64,000 nucleotides of DNA from Bacteroidales bacterium. GTDB taxonomy: Bacteria; Bacteroidota; Bacteroidia; Bacteroidales; UBA3824. The notes beneath the pieces were generated by a model that was given only the letters and a program-made list of their open reading frames with translations, did not search any database and had not been told where the DNA came from. Positions 1 through 8,048 of the stretch are shown here, one piece after another; the stretch's first letter is position 1; each line of letters opens with the position of its first letter. Where the stretch lies: assembly GCA_016293845.1 (NCBI GenBank), contig JAEDDH010000019.1, positions 10,812-74,811 of the forward strand. The letters run 5' to 3'. The translations under genes were made by a program, and so were the position numbers.

Positions 1-211
1 ATGGAAACACCACATCACATTCTACACCTACCACGATTTTTCATTAATCAAGTCCGATTTAGTATATTAACAAGTTGCTATACAGTGCTGTCTGTGATAC
101 ATCATCTATCGCCGAACAGGGCATTGCTTTATTTTAATGATGTGTGCGGCAAGAACCATTCTGTCAAATGATGACCAAACGCAAAATCTAAAGGTTGGAA
201 TAAAAATTAAT
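1..211. other. No recognisable gene; left flank of clpX
   Basis: The first 211 bases hold no recognisable gene. A 56-codon frame opens with the first base and stops at 169-171, but its product resembles nothing I know and its composition looks non-coding. Imperfect CATCAT/ATGATG arms around 80-150 could be the end of a transcript from a gene left of the window; this is weak. The region lies upstream of a good clpX promoter. Confidence 0.4.
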
Positions 212-242
212 TTTGCGGTTTTATCAATCTTTTTTACCTTTG
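212..242 (+). promoter_or_regulatory. Bacteroidetes-type promoter of clpX
   Basis: TTTG at 212-215 and TACCTTTG at 235-242 are separated by 19 bases, matching the Bacteroidetes -33/-7 consensus TTTG-N(17-23)-TAnnTTTG. Transcription would start about 30 bases upstream of the clpX ATG at 279. Confidence 0.75.
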
Positions 243-278
243 CACCCTGAAATTTATTGAAAACTCATACCATAGACA

Positions 279-1514
279 ATGGCAAAACAGAATATTAGCA
301 GATGTTCGTTCTGCGGAAGGCCTAAATCCGAAACCGAACTGCTCGTGGAAGGGCAGGAGGCTTATATTTGCAACTACTGCGTGGAGCAGGCGTATCAAAT
401 TGTTAACAGCGAACTGCATGATTCGCCTGTATCAAAATCGCATTCAGGCTCGCCTAACTTCAACTACAAGCCTGCCGAAATCAAGGCGTTTCTCGACCAA
501 TATGTTATTGGTCAGGAAATGGCTAAGAAAACCCTTTCGGTGGCTGTTTACAATCATTACAAACGTCTCAACCAGAAGGTTAAGACCGACGACGTGGAAA
601 TCGAAAAAAGCAATATCATAATGGTGGGTCAAACCGGTACAGGCAAAACCCTCTTGGCACGAACTATCGCACGTCTTTTGAATGTTCCTTTTACCATTGT
701 TGACGCTACGGTGCTTACCGAGGCAGGATATGTGGGCGAGGACGTTGAGAGCCTTCTCACGCGACTTTTGCAGGAATGCGACTACGACGTTAAGCAGGCT
801 GAGCGCGGTATTGTGTTTATCGACGAAATCGACAAAATTGCCCGCAAAGGCGACAACCCCTCTATCACTCGCGACGTTTCGGGTGAGGGCGTGCAGCAAG
901 GTTTGCTTAAACTGTTGGAAGGCAGCGTGGTAAACGTTCCGCCAAACGGTGGTCGCAAGCACCCCGAGCAGAAGATGATTCAGGTTAACACCAAGAATAT
1001 TCTCTTTATCTGCGGCGGTGCATTCGACGGTATTGAGAAAAAAATCGCTCAGCGCCTCAACACCGAGGTTGTGGGCTACAACTCTATACGCGAAAACGAC
1101 AATATCGACCGCAACAATTTTCTTCAATATATCACTCCCGTTGACCTCAAATCATTCGGACTTATACCCGAAATCATTGGTCGTTTGCCGCAGTTGACAC
1201 ACCTCGAACCTCTCGACCGTACCGCTTTGCGCAATATCCTCACCGAACCCAAAAACGCCATCATACGTCAGTATATCTGTTTGTTTGAGATGGATAAGGT
1301 GAAACTTTCGTTCGACCCCGAAGTTCTCGACTACATTGTAGACAAGGCTGTGGAATACAAACTCGGCGCACGCGGCTTACGCTCTATCTGTGAGGCTGTT
1401 ATGCTCGACATTATGTACGACATTCCTTCGCAAAAGATTTCTTCTTTTACTGTAACGCTCGACTACGCAAAATCGAAGTTGGAGCATTTTAATTATGCAC
1501 GAATAAGAGCGTAA
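279..1514 (+). CDS. clpX: ATP-dependent Clp protease ATP-binding subunit ClpX
   Basis: ClpX is an AAA+ unfoldase that recognises tagged proteins and feeds them into the ClpP chamber in the cytoplasm. The 411-residue length is normal. An N-terminal C4 zinc finger has Cys9, Cys12, Cys31 and Cys34. Walker A GQTGTGKT is at 117-124, the GYVG pore loop at 150-153 and Walker B with DEID at about 178-185. The arginine-finger region GRLP and a C-terminal small AAA domain follow. The loop that docks onto ClpP reads VGY instead of the proteobacterial IGF; from memory this is usual in Bacteroidetes. It has its own promoter and is followed four bases later by obgE. In Bacteroides clpX usually follows clpP; here the clpP genes lie 22 kb away on the other strand. 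Confidence 0.97.
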   Translation: MAKQNISRCSFCGRPKSETELLVEGQEAYICNYCVEQAYQIVNSELHDSPVSKSHSGSPNFNYKPAEIKAFLDQYVIGQEMAKKTLSVAVYNHYKRLNQKVKTDDVEIEKSNIIMVGQTGTGKTLLARTIARLLNVPFTIVDATVLTEAGYVGEDVESLLTRLLQECDYDVKQAERGIVFIDEIDKIARKGDNPSITRDVSGEGVQQGLLKLLEGSVVNVPPNGGRKHPEQKMIQVNTKNILFICGGAFDGIEKKIAQRLNTEVVGYNSIRENDNIDRNNFLQYITPVDLKSFGLIPEIIGRLPQLTHLEPLDRTALRNILTEPKNAIIRQYICLFEMDKVKLSFDPEVLDYIVDKAVEYKLGARGLRSICEAVMLDIMYDIPSQKISSFTVTLDYAKSKLEHFNYARIRA

Positions 1515-1518
1515 CTCT

Positions 1519-2592
1519 ATGGCAGACAACGGCAACTTTATCGATTACGTAAAAATTTACGTCCGCTCGGGCAGGGGAGGAGCAGGTTCGGCACACTTGA
1601 AAAGAGAAAAATACCGTCCTAAGGCTGGTCCCGATGGAGGCGACGGCGGCAAGGGCGGAAGCGTTATTGTGCGCGGCAACAAGCAGTATTGGACACTTCT
1701 TCACCTTAAATATCAAAAACATATCTTTGCCGAAGACGGTGTGTCGGGTATGCGCGATATGTGGCACGGATCTGACGGCAAGGACGTTATCATAGACGTT
1801 CCCCTTGGTACAGTCGCTAAGGACGGCGAAACCGAGGAGTTTCTTTTTGAGATAATCGAAGACGGTCAGCAGGAGATACTTGCCAAAGGCGGCAGAGGCG
1901 GTTTGGGCAATGTGCATTTCAAGTCTGCCACCAATCAGACTCCACGCTATGCTCAGCCCGGCGAAGACTGCGAAGAGGGTTGGAAAATTCTTGAACTTAA
2001 AGTGCTTGCCGATATAGGCTTGGTGGGATTTCCCAATGCCGGAAAATCTACCCTGCTGAGCAATGTTTCGGCAGCGCGTCCCAAAATAGCCGACTATCCA
2101 TTCACCACTCTTGTGCCGCATCTTGGTATGGTAAACGTTGACAATAAGCACTCGTTTGTGATGGCGGATATTCCTGGTATTATCGAAGGAGCGTCCGAAG
2201 GCAAAGGCTTGGGTATAAGATTTTTGCGCCATATTGAGCGAAATCCTTTACTGCTGTTTCTTGTGCCTGCCGACAGCGACGATGTGGCTCACGACTATGA
2301 GGTGCTGCTCAACGAACTTGGTGAATACAATCCTGAACTTTTAGACAAGCAACGTATACTCGCCATATCCAAGTGCGACCTTATCGACGACGAAATTCGT
2401 GCCGACATCGAAAAAAATCTACCTGAGGGCATTCCGCATTTCTTTTTCTCATCGTATACTCAGGAAGGCATCAAGCAGTTGGTATACGGTATTTGGGACT
2501 TGCTCGACAAGGGTGATGCTCCCGCCGTTGCCGAAGAAAAATTTGTTGCTCCCCGCGTTATCGACGAAAAAGAGTATTACGAATCGATGTAA
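1519..2592 (+). CDS. obgE: GTPase Obg/CgtA (50S ribosome assembly)
   Basis: Obg is an essential GTPase that binds the large ribosomal subunit late in assembly and links it to ppGpp and stress signals. Residues 1-160 form the glycine-rich Obg fold (for example GPDGGDGGKGG near 37-47). The G domain follows, with G1 GFPNAGKS near 168-175, the TT of switch I in DYPFTTL, G3 DIPG, an atypical G4 reading SKCD in place of NKxD, and a G5-like SSYT. At 357 residues it lacks a long C-terminal OCT domain, as is common in this phylum. The start lies four bases after the clpX stop with no promoter visible between, so the two are probably co-transcribed. Confidence 0.96.
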   Translation: MADNGNFIDYVKIYVRSGRGGAGSAHLKREKYRPKAGPDGGDGGKGGSVIVRGNKQYWTLLHLKYQKHIFAEDGVSGMRDMWHGSDGKDVIIDVPLGTVAKDGETEEFLFEIIEDGQQEILAKGGRGGLGNVHFKSATNQTPRYAQPGEDCEEGWKILELKVLADIGLVGFPNAGKSTLLSNVSAARPKIADYPFTTLVPHLGMVNVDNKHSFVMADIPGIIEGASEGKGLGIRFLRHIERNPLLLFLVPADSDDVAHDYEVLLNELGEYNPELLDKQRILAISKCDLIDDEIRADIEKNLPEGIPHFFFSSYTQEGIKQLVYGIWDLLDKGDAPAVAEEKFVAPRVIDEKEYYESM

Positions 2593-2606
2593 ATTTTTTT
2601 TGGCAT

Positions 2607-2640
2607 TTTGGGTGTAAAGAAAGATTTTTTTGTATCTTTA
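2607..2640 (+). promoter_or_regulatory. Probable recA promoter
   Basis: TTTG at 2607-2610 and TATCTTTA at 2633-2640 are 22 bases apart. This is one mismatch from TAnnTTTG, with spacing at the long end of the range. It lies in the AT-rich gap between obgE and recA. No LexA-type box was recognised. Confidence 0.5.
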
Positions 2641-2686
2641 CAACCGGAAAACAAACGTATAATTTTAATTTCAATATATTACCATT

Positions 2687-3730
2687 ATGGCAAAAGAAAA
2701 AAACGAAGAGCCCGTAGATGCTAAGGCTGAGAAATTTAAGGTCTTGCAACTTACGCTCGACAAGATAGACAAAGATTACGGCAAAGGAACGATAATGAAA
2801 CTCGGCGACAAAGCCGTTGAAGATATTCCATCGATTCCCACCGGTTCCATAGGCCTCGATTTCGCTATCGGCGTTGGAGGTTATCCAAGAGGCAGAATAA
2901 TAGAAATTTATGGTCCTGAATCGTCAGGTAAAACCACTCTCGCTATCCACGCCATTGCCGAGGCACAAAAAATGGGCGGAATTGCCGCTATTATCGACGC
3001 CGAGCACGCTTTTGACCGTACATACGCCGAAAACCTTGGTGTAGACGTTTCATCACTTTTGATTTCGCAGCCCGACTGTGGCGAGCAGGCTTTGGAAATT
3101 GCCGACTCGCTTATCCGCAGCGGCGCTTTGGATATTATCGTAATCGACTCTGTGGCAGCGCTTACACCCCGTGCCGAAATTGAAGGCGATATGGGCGACA
3201 GCAAAATGGGTCTTCAAGCACGATTAATGAGCCAGGCTTTACGTAAACTTACCGCAAGCATCAGCAAAACAAATACTTGTGTAATATTTATCAACCAGTT
3301 GCGCGACAAAATCGGTGTGCTCTTTGGCAATCCCGAAACCACCACCGGCGGTAATGCGCTCAAATTCTACTCATCGGTACGTTTGGACGTTCGCCGCACA
3401 GGGCAAATCAAAGACGGTGAGGATGTTGTCGGTGGACGTATCAAGGTAAAAGTTGTGAAAAACAAAGTTGCGCCTCCTTTCAAGAAGGCTGAGTTTGACC
3501 TTATGTTTGGCATAGGTATTTCGGCTGTGGGCGAACTTATCGACCTTGCAGTTGAGATGGATATCATCAAAAAGTCTGGTTCGTGGTTCTCATACGGCGA
3601 AAACAAGATTGGTCAAGGTCGCGATGCTGCTATCAATATGCTCAAAAACAATCCCGACGTTTATGCCGAGGTAGAGCGGAAAGTACGCGAACAACTCAAA
3701 GGCGGTGATCTTCCCGCCACCGACGAATAG
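2687..3730 (+). CDS. recA: Recombinase RecA
   Basis: RecA forms ATP-dependent filaments on single-stranded DNA, drives strand exchange in homologous repair and acts as co-protease in the SOS response. The 347-residue length is typical. Walker A GPESSGKTT is at 76-84. The Walker B strand ends in IVIDSVAALTP, and the signature ALRKLTASISKTN and the DNA-binding loop motifs GNPETTTGGNALKFYSS are present. The acidic C-terminal tail is short (LPATDE). The downstream lipoprotein starts 11 bases after the recA stop, which suggests read-through. Confidence 0.98.
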   Translation: MAKEKNEEPVDAKAEKFKVLQLTLDKIDKDYGKGTIMKLGDKAVEDIPSIPTGSIGLDFAIGVGGYPRGRIIEIYGPESSGKTTLAIHAIAEAQKMGGIAAIIDAEHAFDRTYAENLGVDVSSLLISQPDCGEQALEIADSLIRSGALDIIVIDSVAALTPRAEIEGDMGDSKMGLQARLMSQALRKLTASISKTNTCVIFINQLRDKIGVLFGNPETTTGGNALKFYSSVRLDVRRTGQIKDGEDVVGGRIKVKVVKNKVAPPFKKAEFDLMFGIGISAVGELIDLAVEMDIIKKSGSWFSYGENKIGQGRDAAINMLKNNPDVYAEVERKVREQLKGGDLPATDE

Positions 3731-3741
3731 AATTGTATAAA

Positions 3742-4965
3742 ATGAACATATTTAAGAAGGTATTATTTGCCGCCGTTTCTGCTGCTGTTGTGGCTTGCGG
3801 CGGCGGCAATTCTAATAATAATGCAGAGCAAAACTCTGATTCTGCCAACGTTGTTTACGAACCTCCTACATTGCTCTACGGCTTTAATGTAGATTCGTTT
3901 TATATCCATCAGGGCAAGATTACCGACGGACTATATCTTGGAAAACTCTTTGCCGACGAAAAAATCGACAACAAATCAGTTACTACCATTTTGCAAAAAG
4001 CCAAACCCGTGTGGGACATCCGCAAGATGCGTCGTGGTCAGCCTTACGCCGTTTTTCGCAGCAAAAAAGACACTTCAAAAGTCAGTTATATTGTTTATCA
4101 AAAAAACTTGGTTGACTTTGTTGTGTTTGACTTTACCGATACCCTCGGCGTTTACAACCGTTCGCTCAAAGTGGACACTCTCACACGCACGGCATCGGTA
4201 ACCATAAGTTCAAATCTTTGGACAGATTTTAAAAAGTCTGGTGTTAATCCGCTGCTATCCAACGACCTTTCTGAAATTTATGCTTGGACGGTTGACTTTT
4301 TTGGAATCCAAAATGGCGATTATATCAAGGTGGTTTTTGATGAACTATATGTAGATACCACATTCGTAAAGTTTGGCGATGTGCACGTGGCTTTGTTTAA
4401 TCATTATGGCAAAGATATTTACGCCATTCCATTTTATCAAGACAGCCTTACAAGTTACTACGATAAGGACGGTACTTCGCTGCGCCGCTCGTTTCTCAAA
4501 GCACCTTTGGAATATTCGCGCATAGCATCGTATTTTAATCCTGCCCGTATGCACCCGATTTTAAAGATTGTGCGTCCGCATTATGGCGTAGACTATTCAG
4601 CACCGCAGGGTACACCTGTACGCGCAATTGGCGACGGTGTGGTGCTTTTGGCAGAACGAGCCGCACAATCGGGCAACTGGATCAAAATACGTCACAACGG
4701 CGTGTACGAAACTGGTTATCTGCACCTTTTGAAATTTGCTGACGGCATACGCAAAGGAGCATTAGTAAAGCAAGGTCAGGTGATAGGTTACGTAGGTAGC
4801 ACAGGATTGAGCACAGGTCCGCACCTTGATTTCCGCGTATGGAAAAACGGCCAGCCTGTCAACCCCCTCAACCTCGACGCTCCACCCGTTGACCCCGTAA
4901 AGCCAGAGAATATGGAGCGGTTTAATAAAGTTAAAGCCGAATTGCTACCGAAGTTGCCGGAATGA
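3742..4965 (+). CDS. M23-family (LytM-like) lipoprotein, altered zinc-site motif
   Basis: This is a predicted cell-envelope lipoprotein with a C-terminal M23/LytM domain. M23 enzymes cut peptidoglycan cross-bridges, or regulate amidases when degenerate. I chose the ATG at 3742; it gives MNIFKKVLF followed by a hydrophobic stretch and lipobox VVAC with Cys19. The middle region (about 40-270) is unassigned. The M23 core shows HYGVD, then GTPV, GYLHL and GSTGLSTGPHLDFRV. The first zinc-site His/Asp are intact, but the final HxH motif is HxD, with Asp replacing the His that binds zinc in LytM. Either this branch uses Asp or the enzyme is weakened. It follows recA by 11 bases on the same strand and converges on the broken HEPN gene. 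Confidence 0.88.
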   Translation: MNIFKKVLFAAVSAAVVACGGGNSNNNAEQNSDSANVVYEPPTLLYGFNVDSFYIHQGKITDGLYLGKLFADEKIDNKSVTTILQKAKPVWDIRKMRRGQPYAVFRSKKDTSKVSYIVYQKNLVDFVVFDFTDTLGVYNRSLKVDTLTRTASVTISSNLWTDFKKSGVNPLLSNDLSEIYAWTVDFFGIQNGDYIKVVFDELYVDTTFVKFGDVHVALFNHYGKDIYAIPFYQDSLTSYYDKDGTSLRRSFLKAPLEYSRIASYFNPARMHPILKIVRPHYGVDYSAPQGTPVRAIGDGVVLLAERAAQSGNWIKIRHNGVYETGYLHLLKFADGIRKGALVKQGQVIGYVGSTGLSTGPHLDFRVWKNGQPVNPLNLDAPPVDPVKPENMERFNKVKAELLPKLPE

Positions 4966-4980
4966 TTAATCCGGCTAAAA

Positions 4981-5391
4981 CTATTGTTTAAGCCATTCTG
5001 TTACAATTTTGTCGATATGGTCGATGAGGTTTTTGGCAGGATATAGTTTGGATTTAAGTTCTTCTGGGTCAACATCATAAATGCAGTTGTAGTCGCTTTC
5101 TTCGCGCATGGTTTGCAATTGACTATATAGTTTGCCATATTCTGCTGGAAAAATGCCGTTTTTTATATAGTGCATACTAAATACAATATGCGTTCCTTGA
5201 AGAGTCTGCACTTTGTGTCCGTCTTTTATAAGTAAAGCGTTAACAGCGTGAAACACAGAGTAATATAGACGGTTTGCTGCCGTACTCCATAATTAAGCAT
5301 TTATAAGCAATGATATTTCGGAAAAAGTTTTTTTGGCTTTTTCTAATTCTAATTCTACAAGAGTTGTGCGTTCTTCGTCGGATAGGCTCAT
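4981..5391 (-). pseudogene. HEPN-domain protein gene interrupted by an in-frame TAA
   Basis: Read from an ATG at 5391, the frame gives MSLSDEERTTLVELELEKA and ends at TAA 5293-5295 after 32 codons. The same frame then continues as LWSTAANRLYYSVFHAVNAL and runs to 4981. Joined, the two parts make a protein of about 136 residues with the layout of a stand-alone HEPN protein: an N-terminal helix, the NRLYYSVFHA helix carrying an R-x6-H motif (the HEPN RNase signature), and a late SDY motif. HEPN proteins are often toxins paired with MNT nucleotidyltransferase antitoxins; no MNT gene is visible upstream. A good promoter sits at 5487-5515. A single base change (for example CAA to TAA) would explain the break; sequencing error is possible. 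Confidence 0.72.
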
Positions 5392-5486
5392 TTCAATACA
5401 ATTTTATCGTGTTCCACATTGTGGTAAAAGGGAAGAAATGTCCAACTCTGCCATTGTTTTTTATTACTTCCGTTTGTTCCATATTG

Positions 5487-5515
5487 CAAATATAGTTATT
5501 TTTGTCTATTGCAAA
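5487..5515 (-). promoter_or_regulatory. Promoter of the broken HEPN gene
   Basis: On the minus strand, TTTG (5515-5512) and TATATTTG (5494-5487) are 17 bases apart, an exact match to the consensus. Transcription would start near 5480, about 90 bases upstream of the HEPN ATG. The leader holds only very short frames. Confidence 0.7.
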
Positions 5516-5595
5516 AATTTTTTCTACATAAAACTTTGCACTCTTGGCATTACCCAATCAAAATTATTGGAATGGTGTAAAATGGAACGAAAACA

Positions 5596-6387
5596 TTACC
5601 CCACCAATAGTGGTCCGTTGCCCTTGCCTATGCCGTGATTGGTGCTGCGGGTGATGGCGTTGTATACAAATGTGTGAGCCTTGCCGACTGCCTCAGGAAG
5701 TGTAGAGCCTTGGGCGATGTAAGAGGCTATGGCTGACGAGAGTGTGCAGCCTGTGCCGTGGAGGTTTTTGCTCGATATTTTGGGCGAACTAAATTTATGT
5801 ACTGCGCCGTTGGGCAAATATAGGCAGTCGGTAGAAAAGTTATCTGCCGAATGTCCGCCTTTGAGCAAAAAGGCTGAGCCGTAAATCTTTGCAAGTTCTG
5901 CGCCTGCATTGTCGATGTCGTAGACAGAGTTTAATTCGCATTGCGTAAGGGTGTGTGCTTCGGGTAGGTTTGGAGTAACAAGTGTGCATAGTTTGAACAG
6001 ATTGCTGCAAAGATAGCCAACGCATTGAGATTCCATCAAAGCCCTTCCGCTTGTAGAAATCATTACCGGGTCGTAGACTATTGGTAATGAATATTTTGTG
6101 TGATAGTCTTGCAGGGTGTTTACAATTGCGTTTGCCACATCTAAGTTTGGTATCTGCCCAATTTTCACAGCCTTAACATCATAATCGCTGAATATGGCTT
6201 TTATTTGCTCCGCCACAATATCACCCGGCAGGGGCATTACGTTTGATACGCCGAGAGTGTTTTGCACAGTGATGGCAGTGATGGCAGTGGCGGCGTAACA
6301 GCCTATTGCCGTTATGGTTTTTAAATCTTGTTGAATGCCTGCGCCTGCCGAAGGGTCGCTGCCTGCTATTGATAATACTATTTCCAT
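5596..6387 (-). CDS. thiD: Hydroxymethylpyrimidine (phosphate) kinase ThiD
   Basis: ThiD phosphorylates HMP and then HMP-P to HMP-PP, the pyrimidine half of thiamine phosphate. The 263-residue length is usual. The N-terminus SIAGSDPSAGAGIQQDLKT is the substrate-binding signature. The YDPVMI motif, the LLKGGH strand and the C-terminal ribokinase-type motif HGTGCTLSSA with its catalytic cysteine region are all present. It is the last gene of the thiamine operon and its start overlaps the preceding thiE-like gene by 10 bases, so translation is probably coupled. No clear terminator hairpin follows. Confidence 0.95.
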   Translation of the reverse strand: MEIVLSIAGSDPSAGAGIQQDLKTITAIGCYAATAITAITVQNTLGVSNVMPLPGDIVAEQIKAIFSDYDVKAVKIGQIPNLDVANAIVNTLQDYHTKYSLPIVYDPVMISTSGRALMESQCVGYLCSNLFKLCTLVTPNLPEAHTLTQCELNSVYDIDNAGAELAKIYGSAFLLKGGHSADNFSTDCLYLPNGAVHKFSSPKISSKNLHGTGCTLSSAIASYIAQGSTLPEAVGKAHTFVYNAITRSTNHGIGKGNGPLLVG

Positions 6388-6914
6388 ACGTCGCCGAGTA
6401 ACATTGCTCCTCCGAAGCCCATTTTTAAAACATTGCTGATATTACTGAACCTAACGCCTCCTAATGCCAAAACGCGATGGTCGATAATGCCTTGCTGGCG
6501 AGCCTGTTCTAATTCTTCGGCAGTGAATGCGGCTTTGTATCCAGGCTTTGAAATGCTGTTGAAAATAGGGGAGAGGCTCATATAAGCGAAATCTTTTTGG
6601 CGGCAGATGGCAAGTTCGCTGATAGAATGGCACGAGATACTCACAGCACCGTTCCAATGCTCAGGCGGGGCGGGGTTTCGGCTGTTGAGATGAACGCCGC
6701 GCAAGGCAAACCGTCTTGCAAGACCAAAATGGTCGTGTATTACAAGACGGCTGCAAAGATTTTGCGGCAGTTGGTTCAAAAGCTTTTCTACATCCTGCTC
6801 GGGCTGCTGAGGCTTTCGTATGTGCACCAAGTCTACCTTGCCGCTATTGAGCAGGGCGATAATTTGTTTTGCCTCGCTGTCAAAAAAATCGGGTTTTGTT
6901 ATCGCAATTATCAT
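6378..6914 (-). CDS. Second ThiE/TenI-family protein
   Basis: This 178-residue protein has the ThiE/TenI TIM-barrel pattern in reduced form: VHIRKP in place of QLRxK, LVIHDHF in place of INDR, RGVHLNS, SISCHS, and a phosphate-loop-like YMSLSPIFNSISKPGY. TenI enzymes tautomerise thiazole phosphate and lack ThiE's synthase activity. The divergence from the complete ThiE encoded at 10419-11033 suggests a TenI-like role or a specialised second ThiE. It overlaps thiD by 10 bases and thiH by 4, placing it firmly inside the operon. Family membership is clear; the exact reaction is not. Confidence 0.82.
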   Translation of the reverse strand: MIIAITKPDFFDSEAKQIIALLNSGKVDLVHIRKPQQPEQDVEKLLNQLPQNLCSRLVIHDHFGLARRFALRGVHLNSRNPAPPEHWNGAVSISCHSISELAICRQKDFAYMSLSPIFNSISKPGYKAAFTAEELEQARQQGIIDHRVLALGGVRFSNISNVLKMGFGGAMLLGDVWK

Positions 6915-8044
6915 ACGGCTTGTTTCAAATGGTCAAACGATGCGTCCCAATCTTTCCACACAGGCTCGCGACCGAGTTCTCTCAGACGTTTGTCGATTAC
7001 CTTGGCGGAGCGTTCGTCGTTTACCGAAAACTGCTCCAACGCCTGCGGGTAAGTGTGGTAGCCTCCGGGGTTGACGTGGCTTTCTGCCGACATTGTGGTA
7101 ACGCCGAGGGTGCACATATTGTCGCGGATGTAGGCGGGTTCGCGGGTGGAATATGAAATATCCACATCGTGGTCGAAAATTCGCATAGCAAACGTGGCTT
7201 GTGCCAATTGTTTGTCGGTCATTATGCAGTTTGGTTTGAATCCTTCGTTTTGTGCCGGACGCATTCGCGGAATGTTTACCGAGTATTTTGTGCGCCAATA
7301 GTGTTTTTGAAGGTAGCGAAGGTGGTAAGCCATCATAGTCATATCGGTTCGCCATTCTTTTTCGAGACCAATGAGCGCGCCCATTCCGATTGAGTGCACT
7401 TCGGCTTGTCCCATACGGTCAAATGCATTTACCCTCCATTCAAAACGGCTTTTCATTCCTCGTGGATGGTAGATGTTGTAGTTTTTGCGGTTGTAGGTTT
7501 CTTGAAAACAAATCACACCGTTGAGTCCGTGCTTGGTGAGCAGGGTGTAATCTTCGGCAGATAGCGGCATTACCTCTATTTTGATGTTTGAAAAATACTT
7601 TTTGGCTAACTCCACAGCGTCGGCTATGTAAGGCACACCAGCTTTTGCGGGATTTTCGCCCGTTACCAGAAGAATATTTTCAAACGGAGCAAGTTTTTTG
7701 ATAGCCTTGTACTCGTCTTCTATCTGACTGAGTGTGAGTATGGTGCGAGCCATCGGGTTTTCTCTATGAAATCCACAATAGATACACGAATTGGTGCACG
7801 AGTTGGTGATGTAAAGCGGAATAAACATCGAAATTGTGTTTCCAAACCGCTCTTGGGTGTATTTTCGCGATAGCCTTGCCATTGTTTCTAAATATGGTTC
7901 GGCAGCGGGCGACAACAATGCCATAAAGTCGTCTACATTGCAATGCGCTTTGGATAGGGCACGGCGCACATCGTTGTCGGTGGTGGAATATATTCGCTGG
8001 GTGGTTTCGTCCCAATCTATATTGTTAAGTTCGTCAGAAAACAT
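6911..8044 (-). CDS. thiH: 2-iminoacetate synthase ThiH
   Basis: ThiH is a radical SAM enzyme that splits tyrosine to dehydroglycine (2-iminoacetate), which ThiG uses for the thiazole ring. It takes the place of the oxygen-dependent glycine oxidase ThiO, so it suits an anaerobe. At 377 residues it has the 4Fe-4S motif Cys83-x3-Cys87-x2-Cys90 (SCTNSCIYCGF) and the C-terminal region with ISYSTREPAYIRD and GVTTMSAESHV typical of ThiH. It is four bases downstream of thiC and overlaps the next gene by four bases. Confidence 0.96.
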   Translation of the reverse strand: MFSDELNNIDWDETTQRIYSTTDNDVRRALSKAHCNVDDFMALLSPAAEPYLETMARLSRKYTQERFGNTISMFIPLYITNSCTNSCIYCGFHRENPMARTILTLSQIEDEYKAIKKLAPFENILLVTGENPAKAGVPYIADAVELAKKYFSNIKIEVMPLSAEDYTLLTKHGLNGVICFQETYNRKNYNIYHPRGMKSRFEWRVNAFDRMGQAEVHSIGMGALIGLEKEWRTDMTMMAYHLRYLQKHYWRTKYSVNIPRMRPAQNEGFKPNCIMTDKQLAQATFAMRIFDHDVDISYSTREPAYIRDNMCTLGVTTMSAESHVNPGGYHTYPQALEQFSVNDERSAKVIDKRLRELGREPVWKDWDASFDHLKQAV

Positions 8045-8048
8045 TGTT

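Noticed and set aside
1..171. 56-codon frame starting with the first base
   Set aside because: No similarity or coding character, and the start coincides with the window edge.
444..1127. 227-codon frame antisense to clpX
   Set aside because: It is fully inside clpX, with no domain or promoter.
1489..2232. 247-codon frame antisense to obgE
   Set aside because: It overlaps obgE completely and shows no recognisable protein features.
5293..5295. Reassigned or read-through TAA codon
   Set aside because: Neighbouring genes such as clpX, obgE and thiD end at TAA, so general reassignment is not possible, and no recoding structure was seen.
5393..5482. 29-codon frame upstream of the broken HEPN gene, considered as an antitoxin
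   Set aside because: Its ATG lies at or before the predicted transcription start, and the product has no MNT or other antitoxin motif.
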